Source: Carettochelys insculpta (Eukaryota > Chordata > Testudines > Carettochelyidae). Taken from it: DNA of 64,000 bases. The DNA lies in the NCBI RefSeq assembly GCF_033958435.1, contig NC_134138.1:190375298-190439297 (forward strand), read 5' to 3'. Shown piece by piece: positions 27,801 to 42,800 of this stretch. Each line of letters begins with the position of its first letter. Position 1 is the stretch's first letter. The notes under the pieces are model-generated. The model saw nothing but the letters and a program-made list of their open reading frames with translations, did not search any database and was not told where the DNA came from. The position numbers and the translations under genes are program-made.

Positions 27801-30800
27801 CTGTGGGAATCTTCCTCACATGGTCCGCAGTGAAGACTGATGCAAAGAATTAATTGAGCTTACCCAGTTAAACAGTTTGGTTTTCCTTGAGTGCTTCTTT
27901 AGCATTTGAGTCATCCTGTGGTCCCACTGATTGGTGGTCATCTTGCTTCTGATGTACTTAAGAACATTTTTACCATGAGTTTGTCTTTTGCTATTTGGTC
28001 ATGTTCTTTTTGGCCTGCCTCATATTTTTTTTGCACTTGATTTTACCTCTTTGTATTTTCCTCAGTAGAATTTTATATTTAATTTTCTAAAAGATGTTTT
28101 TCATCTCCTAAATTCCTCTTTATTTTTGTCTGTTGCTGGGTAGTTTTTTGAGGGGTGACAGAGGTGATATATAGTATGAACTCCTATATCGCCATGTTTT
28201 TCATTAATTTCCGTACAGTTTGCAGGCATTCTACTCATGGCTATTCTTTTTTTATATCCATTCATTAGGCTTCTGTCCCCTTCTCCCCACGCTATCTATG
28301 CATGCTTTGGAAATACTATGGTCTTTACAACTGTATTAGATGTCACTAAGGAATGTTATAAAATTGTTCTTTCAATGGGCACAAAAAGACACTAAGGCTG
28401 TGTCTACATTAAAGAGTTTTGTTGCCAGAAGGGGCCTTCTGTCGACCCATCTCAGGGAGCATCTGCGAACTTAAAGCATTATGTCAACAGTCTCAACAGA
28501 ACTCTGCATTTGCCTCGACAGTATTATCCCTCAAAAATTTGAGGCATAACAATCTGTTGACAGAAGTGCAGTGGCCCAGTTCTGTCGACAGAGAGGACTT
28601 CTGGTTGCCAGACAGCCCTCTTTGCAGAACTGCCATTCCACTTTCTTGGCAACAGAGTGCAGTGCAGTCTCGCAGTTCTTTGTCGATAAAGCAAGCTGTG
28701 TGTAGATGCAATTTGTCAACAGAGGTTCTGTGGAGATTTTTTTGTCGACAGATGCTTTTAGTGTAGACATAGCCGAAGGCTCATAAATTTATCTGTCATA
28801 GACTCAATGCACACTCAGTTAATGGAGCTGCCACCTCATAAGCAGAGGAGATAAGAGCTGCTGTTGATGAGATTGGCAGGATAGACACTTGGTTTTCAAC
28901 AATTAGTGCTTTCACCATTCATTGCAAAATTGTCATAGTGACCTCAGCTGAAGTTTTTTATACTACTCTTAATCTAAAATGAGAAGTACCTTTATATATA
29001 GGTGTATATACCTTTCATCTGTATTCTGACTGTAATACGTGGTTACTGATTCCTATGTCCCAGGGTATGGAGAGACACAAAAATTTTCTTACATGTAATT
29101 TTTATTTTGCATGACCTCTCCTTTTTCTGATATGTCCGACTTCCACTTTGAAGTCATACATATCAGAGAATGTGGTAAAAACAAATTCATGATTTTTCAT
29201 CATGCTCAAAAACTATTATATTCTGCAAATTTAATCGGTTTATCCACATATGATTATTTTAGGGATCTAGCTACCAATTTCTTCCAGAAACTGCTGTTCT
29301 AATTCAGTATGGCATTTGGAAGTTTTGTCCTAGGAAATGTGCTTGAGGTATGGTGTTTCTTCAGCACAGGGCTTCTGGATCCAATAGTGAAACTGTGTTT
29401 GTGAAATAGTCTCCTTCAGAAAGTGGAATTGGTAGAAACACCATCAGTTCAGACTTGTACATAGACAACAGAATGCTAGAAAATGAATTGGTAGAAACAC
29501 CATCAGTTCAGACTTGTACATAGACAACAGAATGCTAGAAAATGTACAGTAGAGAATACTCAGCACGCCCTCTTCAATGAGCTCAACCTACAGCTGAACC
29601 TCCAAAAGGATATGCTAACTCCAGAGCAACAGTTAGAATTCAGATCTGGACTGCAAATGGCCACAGCCTCTCCACCATTGCAAAGAGCACAGGCCATTAT
29701 GAAACTAGTAGACCTTCTGCAAAACTTGTATGCACCAAACAAGCCCCCTACCCCAGCTTTGGAATTGAATCTAGTATTGCTGGTTCTCATCAGAAAACCA
29801 TTCGAGCCCATAGCAATGTGTTCATTCTTCCATCTGTCTATGAAAGTGGCATTCTTAATACCTCAGATATATAGTATTCCATCTTGTCCCCGTGAAGGGT
29901 GGAGAATTGGGATGGACCCAATCCTCATGTTGAACCCTCCCGTACTATGTTTCACAAAGGCAGGGATGTTCTCTGTCTACACCCTAAGTTCTTTCCCAAG
30001 TACCTACCTCATACTTACCACTGTTTTCCCCCAAACCTCACTTGAACCAAAAAGAGGCGCTTGTGCACACAGTAGATGTTGGCAGGGCGATGGTCTTTAA
30101 TCTACAAAGAACAAAGCCTTTCAGGAAAACAGATATAGATTTTTGTGTCTTTTGCAGAGAGGTCTAGGGGTGTGCCTATATCAAAGCAAAGACTATCCAA
30201 GTCGATATTGGGATTCATTCATCTAGCTATGATATTTCTATTTCCAACAAAGAGCCCCCACCAACTAACTGTACAGGCCAGCTCCACCAAACTAATGGCT
30301 GCATGCACAGCTTTTCTTTGAAACGTCCCAATACAGGATACTTATAGAGCGCGTACTTGGGTATCCATGCACACATATTTACGCAACATTGTGTCATTGA
30401 AACAAATTCGGACACAGATACTCAGTTTGGCCACATCAGATTACCTACTATAAGATGATAGCATCTGAAGCTCCCTGCACCAGCCAAGGGGGCGGCTCTA
30501 TAATCACCTTGGTGGAGCACCCACAGGTTCTCCTTGAAAAATCAGATACTTTAACACCTGAACATTACTACAATCACTTGAAAGTGCTTTTTTTTTTTTT
30601 TATGTAGGTTAGAACCTGAGTTTTAATATGGTCACAGACATTTTTAGTAATCATCAAAAGTGGCTCTGGAGACGAGAAAGTTATTCACCTTGTTCAGTAA
30701 GGCCACATCTAGCAAGTTCTTTTGAAACTTTTTTTTAAAGAAGGGTCTGTTTTGAAATATCCAGTGGAGTGTCTGCACACAAAAAGTGTTCTTTCGAAAT

Positions 30801-33800
30801 TAAATTGAAAGTATGCAGTGCTCCTGTCAAAAGTGGTCTTCTACGCCTGTTTCAGGAAAAACGCCTTCTTTTGAAAACTTCTTTTGAAAGAAAATGTGTG
30901 TAGACACTCTGCAGGCCCTTTTTGTGAAAAGAGTATTTCTCATGGCGGCTGATTTTTCGCTCTCTGGCCCATTCTTTCAACAAAGTGGGGGATGTGTGGA
31001 TGCTGTCTTTCGAAAGAGCAGATCACTCTTTTGAGCCACTTTTTTATGTGTGGACGTACTCTTTTGAAAGAAGTCCTTTTGGAAGAGCTCTTCTAGCAGG
31101 GCTTCTTTTGAAGGATCACTGTAGTGTAGACATAGCCTAGCTGAGGTTCTTTAAGATGGTTGTCCCTGTGGGTGCTCCACCATTCACCCTTCCTCCCTTC
31201 TGCTTCTAAGCATTCTCTCTTCCAGACAGAGAAGCAACAGTGAGATTGGCAGGCTGTACACGTATAGTAGCCATTGCATTCAGCACCTGCTGGCTGCTCT
31301 GCATGCACAGCTGGCTGAGGGCACAGCTGCTGTAATTCTCTGACTATGGCACAGCGGTGCCATAACACCTAGGTGGAATACCCATAGGACAACCATTTCA
31401 AAGAGCCTCAGTTACTCACCTTGTGCAGTAACTTTCTCATCTTCAGAGCCACTTGGGATGGTTACTAAAATGTCTGTCTGTGACCACATTATAACTCAGG
31501 TTCTAAGCTACCTAGCAATAAGCAATTTTAAGTGATTGTAGTAAAGGTCAGATGTTAAAGTATCTGATTTTTAAATACTAAAATAAATGTATCCATTAAA
31601 ATCACTCATGATTACTGAACGATTTTCTTTCATACTTTTAGGTGATTAATCATTGCAGCTCTTATCAGTGGAGTAATTTTACTGAATTCTTAAGAATATT
31701 GATGCATGGAAACACTGAACAAATGTTGTGGCTGTGACGTACGAGGACAAAAACAAAGAAATGCATAGTTAAGGGGAAAATAGTTCTTATAATAGTTCCG
31801 AAGTTAGACATAATAGTAAGTTCTAAGTTAATAGTAAGTGTAAGTTTTGGAGCTGGCACAGGTGAACAAGTTTTTTTGTAATTTGTGGGATTGCAGTTAA
31901 CACTACCTGCAGTCAAAACCTACTATAATTTAATTTATCTCTAAAGAAAGACCACAAACAGTACTTCGTGAATGTTGGTATGATTTTAGTTCAAAGCAAA
32001 TATAAGCTGTTTTTGTATTCTGTGTACATGTAGCATTTGCACTAGTGCATAAGACAAATTAATCCTTTTTATATCATTTATGCAGGATTCACTAGCTGAA
32101 GTTGAAGAGAAGTATAAGAAAGCTATGGTTTCCAATGCTCAGCTAGATAATGAGAAAAATAATTTGATTTATCAAGTAGATACACTAAAGGACATTATCG
32201 AGGAAAGGGAAGAGCAGATGGCAGAGTTCTACAGGGAAAATGAAGAGAAGTCAAAGGTATTGTTATATGTTTTAAGGTATATTATAAAAGTCAGAACTTA
32301 TGGTCATTACCTACCTTGAATATTGAGATTATTTTTAAGTAGATATGGTAGAGAATCCACATCATGGTAGAAAATATTAATATTCTGTTGAAGTGTATGT
32401 GTACCGCAGGAGAGAATTTCTCCTTTCTGCAAAGGTCAAGCTCCCAATTTTTTCAAAAATAACTAGAAAGTCTAATACAAAGAAGCATTGTCCTGATTCA
32501 ATAATCCATTTGGTTTCTAACCAGCTCATTGCATTTACACCTTTTTGGTTGAGCTGCCGACAGGGTGGGATTAACAGTACTTAAGAGGCTGCAAACCTCT
32601 TAAGGTGGCCCTGCAAAAAGGTTTCTGGGCTGCCAAAGTGCAGATCTATTTGCAGGGCCCCATTAACCACAAAAAGTCACTGCGTTCTAGCCTCTGTTTG
32701 TGGGGTGGGGAGCAACATGGGTCCCTGTGCTGCCACCCTGTGTTCCCAAACTCTGTCTGCTGTGCTGGAGCTACAAGTGCTGGGAAGCTTTGTATTGCCC
32801 CAGTCTTGCGAACAGTGGGAGCTGTGGTGGGCAGTGCCTTCAGGTAAGCATGGTACTGCCTTACTCAGAGCCACCTTCCAATGACTACTTCATCAAAGGG
32901 GGGCTACTCCAGTAAGTGCATCACACTCCAACCCGCTGCTCCAATCCTGAGCTCCCTCCTTCTCCCTAACTCCCCACCAGATCCTACAACCCCACCTCCT
33001 GCCCTGTGCCCCTTTCCTACCCAGACCCTGCACCTCCACCCCAGTCATCTGCCACTCCAAGCCCCTTGGGCCCAGTCTGGACCCCCACTCTCCTTGTACT
33101 CCAGATGCCTCATCCTCAGCCCTACCCCAAATCATGCATCCCTAATTGAAGTCCCTCCCACACCCCTCTCTCTCTTGCCTCACCCCACAGCCCTCTCCTG
33201 CACTCTGAAATCCTCATTTTTGGGGCCTCCTCAGAGGCCCCAAAAATGTAATAACCCTAGGCCCCAGAAGGGTTGCCTACAATCGCAGCTAATCAGTTTG
33301 GTTGTCTGGCTACTTAGTGTCTGGAAAACTACTCAAACCCTGAACATATAAATGCTAACTGGTAAGGAGTCTGAACTGTGACTGGAAAGCATTGCTAAGA
33401 CTGATATTTGTGGGTATTCTTGTGTTCCTAACATGTTTATTGTAACTTTACATTGAAAACATATGTGTAAAACTTACAATAAAGCATTAGCTCCTTAACT
33501 AATATTTGTTTAATATAGGAACTGGAAAGGCAGAAACACATGTGCAATATTCTACAGCATAAGATGGATGAACTTAAGGAGGGCCTTCGTCAGAGAGATG
33601 AACTAATAGAGGTTTGTACACATTTAATATATTGCTATACTTACAGAAGTATAGGAGGTCTTTCATTTTGATAGATTATATCAAATTTGGACATGTATCT
33701 ATTTCCCGTTTACAAAGTAGACACAAATATCAGCTTTATTTCGTGAGTAACATAAAGTGTAGTTATACAGACAGGAACATAAATTTATCCAATCGGCATT

Positions 33801-36800
33801 TTGAGTTCCTTTAGGATGATTTTTATTAATTTATTAAAAATTAGAAATGTTGCTGTGAAACTTTAAAAAATTTTTATTGAATATTGTAAAATACTTTTAA
33901 AAACTCTAATTGCAGACCTTTTTTATTTTTAATTTGTGTGAACACAAGTCTAATGTCTGTATGCAAGAAGCATGGATTAAAGGACTGGCAGTTTTCTGTA
34001 ACTTGAACTCCCACTATCACACCAAAATATTTGGCAGTCATCCCAAACCCAGACAGCAAGTTGAAGTGGCTTGAACTTTGTTTCCAAGAAATTTGTTTTG
34101 CTTTGTTTTGTTTCATTTTGCTTTTTTAAAGCGGTGGGGGGGAGGGCGAAGATTTCAGTATTTGTGAATGTTAAATGAGTAGGATTGTATTGTGGCTTAC
34201 TTTGTGCAGTTATACATGAATGTATTGTTTTCACTTGGCATGGTACTGGCTCTCAAATCCAGTGACATCATTTTGTCTGTAAACCTCATGTTAAATTGTA
34301 AGTCCAGGGGATGTGAGAGCTAATCTCAGATTTAATTTAAGAAAACTCCTAAGCTTCCAGCTCTTTTAATTAGAAATATTATTGACAATTTGAAATGGGT
34401 GTAACATCTGAAAGTTCTCCCCGCCCCCCAACCCCTTAAGTTCCTCCAGTACCCTGCCACTTACCTGGGTTGGTCTTTTGGGTCCTGTGACACTCAAAGA
34501 CTTAATATTGGACAATGGGGAGGATATGATACTGATGGGCATGCAACTTATAGTGCTAAGACTGATACATGGAGCCTTTATGACCTCTGGCCAGGAGCTG
34601 AGCCAGTTCTCCGTGTGTAGTGAACTAAGCACGGAGAGCACGTATGTCCTGTGTCTGATAACTCTGGTTCTTTTACTTACTACTTCTGCCTTAGACTGAA
34701 CCTTTCTGATTGAGCGTTTTTTAATCTTTATTACAATATTATAACTGCCTCACAAGGATGTTCAGATTATTAACTTCCACAAAGTGAAACAGCACACAAG
34801 TGTTACTATTCACTACATGCACGTGGATACATCACAAAATGGGGGCCACAGGACACCCACTCTTGCAGGTTATTTAGATATTCATTTCAGTTCTTTCCTA
34901 AGTGCTGGCATTATGCACATAACTCAACACACGGCAAGAGGAGGGTGGTTAAGGAGCGTTTGGGAGGCGAGTGAGGAGAAGTAAGGAGACTTAACACCCT
35001 CCTCCTTGCCCTGCGTGGAGAAGGGCTTATAAAGGTAGCCTTGAGTAGGATCAACTGGCCCTAATTGATTTAGGGCAGCCTACTCCTCAGCTGCTCCCAC
35101 TTTGCTTGTCAACTCTGACTCCGCTCTGTTTTTATTCCTGCCTCTCTTTTCCTGGCCTCACGCTGCCACAGTACCTGGAAGTGGAAGAGGTGCCTGTGCC
35201 AAAAATAAGTTCTTTCTGCTCAAGGGACCCCTACTGGTTGTGTTGAATTATGTGCATAATGTGAGCACATAGCTGCAGGGGCAAGGGCGATGGGAGTCAG
35301 CCCTCACTGATAGCGGCTGTCCAGGGTCCCTGGGCCGGAACCTGGAACAAGTGGGTGAGGCCCAGCTCCCCACCCAGACTGCCTCCTGCCCCAGCAAGGG
35401 TAACGGAGTTCATATGGTGGGGCCAGCATGCTAAACAGAGGACCTGGGGCCCAGGAGTGAGACTGACTCTGCCACAGTACAAAATGACAAGCAGTCATGT
35501 AGCAGCTTAGAGACTAACAAATGTATTAGATCATGAGCTTTTGTGAGTAAAACCTACTTTTTCAGATGATTGGAGTAGGAAAAATAAAATCCAGGGTTTA
35601 TATAGCAGGGTAGGGGAAAGGTTGATGAAGTAATTAAGTAGAATGTGCTCCATTCCTGCAAGTATCAAAGGTAGTGAAATTGTCCTTGTAATATATAAGA
35701 AAGTGGAGATCCCTGTTAAGGCTGAGATTAAATGTGTCAAATTTGCAAATTAATTCCAATTCACATGTCTCCATTTCTGGTCTTGAGGTAAAATGCTTTT
35801 GTAGAAGAATGGCTACTTTTAAATCCCTTTACATTACTGAATGTCCAAGGAGGTTAAAGTGTTCCCCTACAGGTTTGTGTGTTCCCATTTCTGTTGTCGG
35901 ATTTACAGATTTAGGTAGGTTCTTATCTCTGCAGAAAAACTATAATGAATGTATTCTTTCTCTAGAAAGATTATTACTCACAAACTATATGGAACATACT
36001 ATAATGGAAAAGCTCAGATACAGCTTGTACAGATACAAAATAACTGATAATTGCAACTCCACATAACAGTGTGTAAATAAAGTTAGTTACAATATCCTTG
36101 TGTGATTGAAAAGGAAAGTTGTCGTATTTAGCCTAAGATGCCACCTATGCTTTTAAAATCTCATCCTTACAAACTCTTTGGTTGATTTTTTTTATACTAT
36201 TTAATTACCTTTTTCTGTTTGTTTCCTCTACTTGTCTTTTTCCTCTTATATTCTTTCCCTTCTCCCATTTACTACAGGAGAATCAACGCATGCAGCAGAA
36301 AATAGACTCCATAACCAGAGAGGTGTTTGACCTCCAGGAGACAATTAATTGGAAAGATAAAAAAATTGGGGTATGAAACTAATACGGGGATGGGAGGGAA
36401 AATAGCATCATTGACTTAGAATGGTATTGTTAGAAGATTTTGGACAGTCCAAAGGAACAAAGGCTACGCACATTTTAGCCATTTAACCACACTTGCAGCC
36501 TGATATTTCTGACATAGTCTCCCCCACTGGAACAAAGAAAGGAGCTCTCCTTCATGTTTCTTAATTTCACTTACATGTACAGTGCAGGAAACAGAAAAAT
36601 TACATTTTTTTTTCCTGAGAAACTGGTTAAGTATATGCGATTGGCCATACTAAGATAAAACCATAAGATCCATCTAGTGAGTTGTCATACAGCTAGCAGG
36701 AGCCAATGCCTAATACATCAAGGAGATGATGAAAAATATACAGACACCTATCCTGTTTTGAAAATATGACTTAGTATGGTCATTTTGGTTTCTGAATTTA

Positions 36801-39800
36801 CTATATTTTATGTGCATTAAGCAACATTTTATACATTTCATATTAAGAAAGGAGGAATATGAGTGCTCATGACATTGAGCCGACATCTACACTGGCTACA
36901 AAAGATTGACTGCTCAGGTTCGGTCTTCCGTGGTGCCATTTTGCGCATGTGTGTAACTGCATTCTGGGGTCAATGTCGACCCCAGAACTTCTTGTGAGCT
37001 GTGAGGATTAAGGAAGGTTTATAGAAGGAGTGCTCCTGTCAGCTTTATGCCTTGAAGACAGGCATGGAAGTAGATGGCTGAAAAGTCAATTTTAGATGCG
37101 CAGCTGGCGTACCTAAAATTGCATATCAGCCATTGACTTTCCAGGTGAGTATAGACACAGACTTACTCTTGTTAGAGCTAGTCAGAAAAGCATTGTCTTT
37201 TTAAAATAAAATGACTCTTATAAAATCATGTTAAAGAAGCCTAGCTATAGATCAGTCCCACATGTCAGGGTTGGTTTTATGGCCATATGCCTTCAATATG
37301 TAAGAAGCATGCAGTTAGTTAATATAGGCACATACTACTTGTCTGTCATTTACTTAAGTAGTCCACGGTTTTCACTCTGAAAACATTGTGTGGAAAGAAA
37401 TATTTAATCAAATATACTACAGTAAACCCCCGAGTTATGCGAGAATTACGTTTCTGAGGAACCAGGCCTAATTTGAATTTCGCGTAACTCAAGGTGGGGG
37501 CAGGGACACCACCTCTTCTCCAAGGGAGCTGACTGGGCTGAGGGAATCCCCAGCAGCAACTGGGCTCTGGGAGCTGGCCGGGGCACAGTACTACCCGACC
37601 TCCTTGCCCCCGCTCGGTTCCATCCCAGCCTGCCACACCAGCCCTAGCTTAGGGAGGCGCAAAAGGAGAAGATGGCCCTGGTGCCCCCCATGTATCTTGG
37701 GCTCGCACAAGCAGCTGTCCCTTCCTTTCACCCACTGGGAATGATCCTTGTACTCTCACCACGTGCGGTGCTGGGGCTGCTCTGTTCCTCCTGGCCCCCG
37801 CAGGCTCTAAGCCATTAAAGACTCTGAAGAAAGGCAAGGGCTGGGTAGCTGAGGTGCCATGACTGGCAACTGGAGCAGGAGCTGGCCCTGCCCCTTCCCT
37901 AACCTGCCCACCTGCAGGGGGAGCTGGAATCACCGGCTAGAACAGGAGGGCTGCAAGCCTCCTCCAGCGTTTGGCCATGTGCCCTACCTTCTGCATCTGC
38001 CCCTCTCCGCCCCCAGCATTGCAGCCCTCCACAGCCACAAGGTGGGAGCTGCCTCCTGTGGAGCCCCTGAGCTGGCCAGCAGCATCTTGCTAGCTGGCAC
38101 GTCTCGCGGGGGTCAGTGGTGAGGCAGGGTGCAGGGAAGTGGGGTTGCCCTGGACTTGACTTGTGTTAATATAAAAAACGTGTAAGTTAAGTCTGTGCAA
38201 ACTGGGGGTCTATTGTATAGATTAATGTTGTAGAGCTTACTAGAAACAACAAAAGAGGAAAAAAATGAGTGACCTGAAGCACCTAAATAGTACAGTGATG
38301 ATATCAAACAGTACTATGTTCTATTTAATAAGTTCAATTAAAACTCTGGTTTGTCATGCATAGTCCCTTCTTCTTTCTTTACTTTTTATTCAGCTGCTTG
38401 CCTTATTAATATAAAATCTCTCAACTGCCTATCACATTGCTCTCTCTCTGTGCCATTCTTTTTCTTGCTATCTGCCTGCACCCAGGCACTAGAAAGACAG
38501 AAAGAGTACTTTGACTGCATTAAGAGTGAGCGAGATGAGCTCAGGGATGAGTTGGCTGACCTGAAGGAAACAATGAAGACAGGAGAGGTATGTCAGTAGC
38601 GGTAGTATAAAGTAATAGAAATACAGAAATGGGGGATCAACCATACTCAACACAAAACAGGAAGCAGTGTGTTACTACTCCAGTACATCCCAACAAAGTT
38701 TTCGCTCTGGGAACGACAAGTAATACTGCTTGACCCAAATAGGGACCAAGCCCCCAATCCTCACGTAGTTAAATGGACCATTTCTATTTGGTGTAACTGT
38801 TTCAATCAAGTTAAAAACCTTTCTAAAAATGTAATTGCATGGAAAATGTTTCTTTTGGGTGAGTGAAAGTCCTTTTTTTTTTTTTTTTCCCCAGAAGCAC
38901 GGGTTAGTTATAATCTCAGATGGTACTCCAAATGGTGATATAAACCATGAACCAGTGGTTGGTACAATAGCAGTCGTATCACAAGAAGCTGCTCAAGTCT
39001 TGGAGTCTGCAGGAGAAGGACCATTAGGTAAACATACACTAAATACTTGTTGTCTTTTACAGGATTTTTGTTTGTCCCAATATTCACTTTGAAAATTGTG
39101 ACTTGAGAACTACAGGAATATGTTTGTTATTTATATAATATGTGCCATTACCAAAGTGACTGCCCTTATCTTTGTCTAGCTAACCCAATGGCATATTTGT
39201 TTGTTGACAACAACAAAAAATTGCAGGTGTGATGAGGACATCTGCATTTGGTTAATTCTCATGGTCCATGTTATATTTTTGAGATAATTTTAGAGCACAT
39301 TTTTTGCTTTAAATCATGTATTAAATACGTGATACTTCCCAGCCATGTTGAAAATGTAAGGAAATAATAATATGAACAGTATTAACAATTATTTATTTTC
39401 ATTATTTTTAAAATAATTCTTTGAGACTGAGAATTTGACAGTCCTTTTTCTGATTTTAGTATCGACAGAGTGGGAGGGGTACATTCTTAGAAGTTAATGC
39501 CCTTCTGGGTTAGTTAACTTTTATTTTAGCTTCACTTCAGACCTTTACTCCTACTGTTTGTATTCTGGTACAACAATATGATAGGTATTCTGCAAACACA
39601 GAGAGGCACAGTCCTTACTCTGAAAAGCTTGCAATTTGAAAGATAAGACAGAAATAAATGGTTGTGAAAAGGAGTACACACACAGGTAAAATGGTTATAC
39701 ATGTTGATCCTCTCTAATCTGGAGTGCCCTCTGCCAGCAGCATCCATAATTGGGCATGATTTTAGTTAGTTGGATGACCACTTATCATGGATGTAGTTGA

Positions 39801-42800
39801 GTTTTCCATAGCCCCATAAAGTTTGTTTACAGCCACCAGCCCTGGCTTTGTGTTCTGTGCTGTTATTTAGCACTAATTTACCCCTAAATGTCTTCCAAGA
39901 GCCCAATAAACAGTAGCAGAAGTGTTGGTAACACTCCTAGACAATATTGATCTCCTTTGCTGTGTTTCAGCAAATTCTCTTGTTCAGCATCTGTCTGGTC
40001 CCAACGGTGCTGGATTAGAGAGGTTCAACCTGTATCAATAACTGGCAGTATCTTGAGTACTTTTATGAAATGAGAGAGAGTTTAGTTTTCCTAAATGTTT
40101 AAATTATTCTTATTTCTCTCTCAACCATTCATTAACTACCAGGAAGTGCCTGTCTCAGATGTCTTTAGTGCTGATCATTTTTTCTTAACTTCTTAATATA
40201 AAAAGTTTATCTTTTCATCTGTTTCAAAGATATATTTAAACTGCATGTTAATGTGTTAGAAGTATTGATATTTGCTACCATTTAGACAATAAATAATACA
40301 ATAATCCATATAAATTCAAATTGTCATCTTCAATGTGTCCGAAAATTCACAAGCTTTTATTTTTAAGCTTAATGAAAATAAAGAAAACATTGCATTTTTG
40401 TTTTAAATCCATTTGGTGTTTAATTGAGATCCTCTGGTTCTTTTAGATGTACGGCTACGAAAACTGGCTGGGGAAAAGGAGGAGTTATTGTCACAGGTAG
40501 TAGAGATGTGCGGTTTTTTTTTCTGTAAAGGGAAAGGCAAGGTTTAAAAAAGTATCCTTGAAAAAAGTTAGTACATTAATAATTAATAAAAAGCTACTAA
40601 ATAAAAAGATGATAAACTGTAAAACAAATTAAACTAAAATATTAGCATTAACGAAACTTCCAGCTTTGTTGATGATCAGTCAAAACCTACTAAACTCCTC
40701 CCTGTGGTGCACTGAACAACATGAACTTGTCTTATACAATAGCTAGCATGGTGGATTCTTCAAACTGCCTCCCTTCTGGTTGTTCTGTGAGGCCTAGTTG
40801 GAAGGATCTTGGTAAGGTGCTTTCTACCTCTCCTTCTGTTTATACTAAGATTGTTCTGTGTGATCGATTCATTTGCATCTTATAATTACAGATCGTCATT
40901 GACCAGTGATGGTATATGAAGTGAAGTAGTTATTTATTCAGCGTTTCTTTTATTTTTTTTTAAAAGAAAGAGTCAGAAATTACTAAAATCTAATAGAAGG
41001 TTTGGGAATCATGTTTGCACAGTACCAGTATGACTGACTTGAGAGATAACAGAAGCCAAGGTGGTTGTGTGCTCTGAGGGACTGGTCCAAGATGGGAGTT
41101 CTCAAACTTTTCCATACCATAGAGTCTCTTGTGGATTACCTATCCTCCCATTTTGTGATTTTTCCAATTCCTCTTCACAATATTCCTGTGATAGCTATAG
41201 TTACTTAAGAAGAAAAATATTATGAACATTTGTTTTTAATGCAGTTTAGCAGCTAGAAAAGGGGAGGTGGCCAGACACCATGAAGTGACTAATGCACCAC
41301 TAGCCTGGGTTCCACTGACTACTAACCCACAGTTTATGAACTTGTAGTCTAGGGGATGACAAGGAATCCAGTCACACAGGATTAATTGTTCTTGTCAGCC
41401 TTTGTTTTCATTGCTAACATACCAGATAACTTATTTTAATATTCAGATGAATATCAAATAACTAGATGCTTTGGGTTCAAGCCAAAATAGAAGCCAAATA
41501 TTGGCTAGACTGTTAAGGATACAATCACGTATTAGAGCTTTGTAGTTGTGAAAATCATTGTATTTTGACAGTGACTTATGTAAACTCATTTGTGGGATTC
41601 AAACCCCCAACACCATTGCAATGAACTGTGCAGAATTTTTCTAATAGTGCAAAGCAAAGAGCCCTTATCTTTACCACCCCCCGCACGCCTGCACATGCAC
41701 AAACTGGTTATGGCTGGGGATTTCCCACATACTGATGACCATTGACTGCTGAAAGAACCTGTAGGAACTGCGGACATGCAAAACAAAGTTGAGCCACTTC
41801 TGAACTACTTTGATGCTGCACAGGCAATTAGTTTGGCAACTATCACCTCTCGGAATGAGGGAAAAAGTGTATGTCATAGTGGTGGCTTTGCCCTGATATG
41901 CCTTTGCATATCTAAGAATCTGAGTCATAATTTTTCTAAACCTTTAGAAATGTAAACTATAAATGAAAAATTCCATACACAGAGTTCACTGGGCACCTCA
42001 TGCTGCGAATCATGAGAAAAGGAGAAATGTTTTGTGGTCACACTATAACTTCTGGTGGCTTCCCCTTCACAGTGTGACATTTTTATTTCAGATTAGAAAA
42101 CTGAAGCTGCAGCTGGAAGAAGAACGACAAAAAATTTCTAAAAATGATGGCACAACTAGAGATATAACAGGATTAGAGAATGGATCTGATTTGCAGTTAA
42201 TTGAAATGCAGAGTAAGTTTACCTTAAATATACACAGGTATTCATAGTGAAAATAAACATTTTTTGTGTGTGTGGGAGTGGAGGGTTCTGAATGTTCATC
42301 CAACAACCATTTCCTGTCAGTGCTGGCACAGAGCTGGCATCATAGCTCCCAACAGTGTAATACGGTCACTGAGATCAGCACAGCTCGGGTAAGGCTCAGT
42401 CAAAGGGACTTGATGCAGTCCATATCTTAGATGGTAAACAGGGGTGATCTGGCAGCCACCCTGTTGTTTAGTTTCCTACTTTTATATCCCTGTTGCCAAA
42501 GATGGGTATCCTCTGTGTTTACACTAAAAATATTTCACACAGAGTGCAAAAATACAGCATCCAAAATGGGTTCCAGCATCAGATGACCCATCCATAGTCC
42601 AGGCTTAGAGAAAAAGCAAAACTATTCACACATTGTTTTCCTGAGCACTGAGCCATTAAGTTCCTTGAATACTATCAATATCTCTCACTTACAATGTCTA
42701 GATTAGTAACCAGTTTATACTTCATATTTCTAGCTTAAAATACAGGAATAAAACACAGGAAAGGTGCATGCATGCAAATAGAATATACACATTCAGCAGA

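Noticed and set aside
29612..30100. 162-codon ORF as a host gene
   Set aside because: Its start matches a DIRS-like RT fragment and the rest is repeat-derived; no splice context.
32881..33351. 156-codon Pro-rich ORF
   Set aside because: Translation of a pyrimidine-rich interspersed block in an intron; composition explains the open frame.
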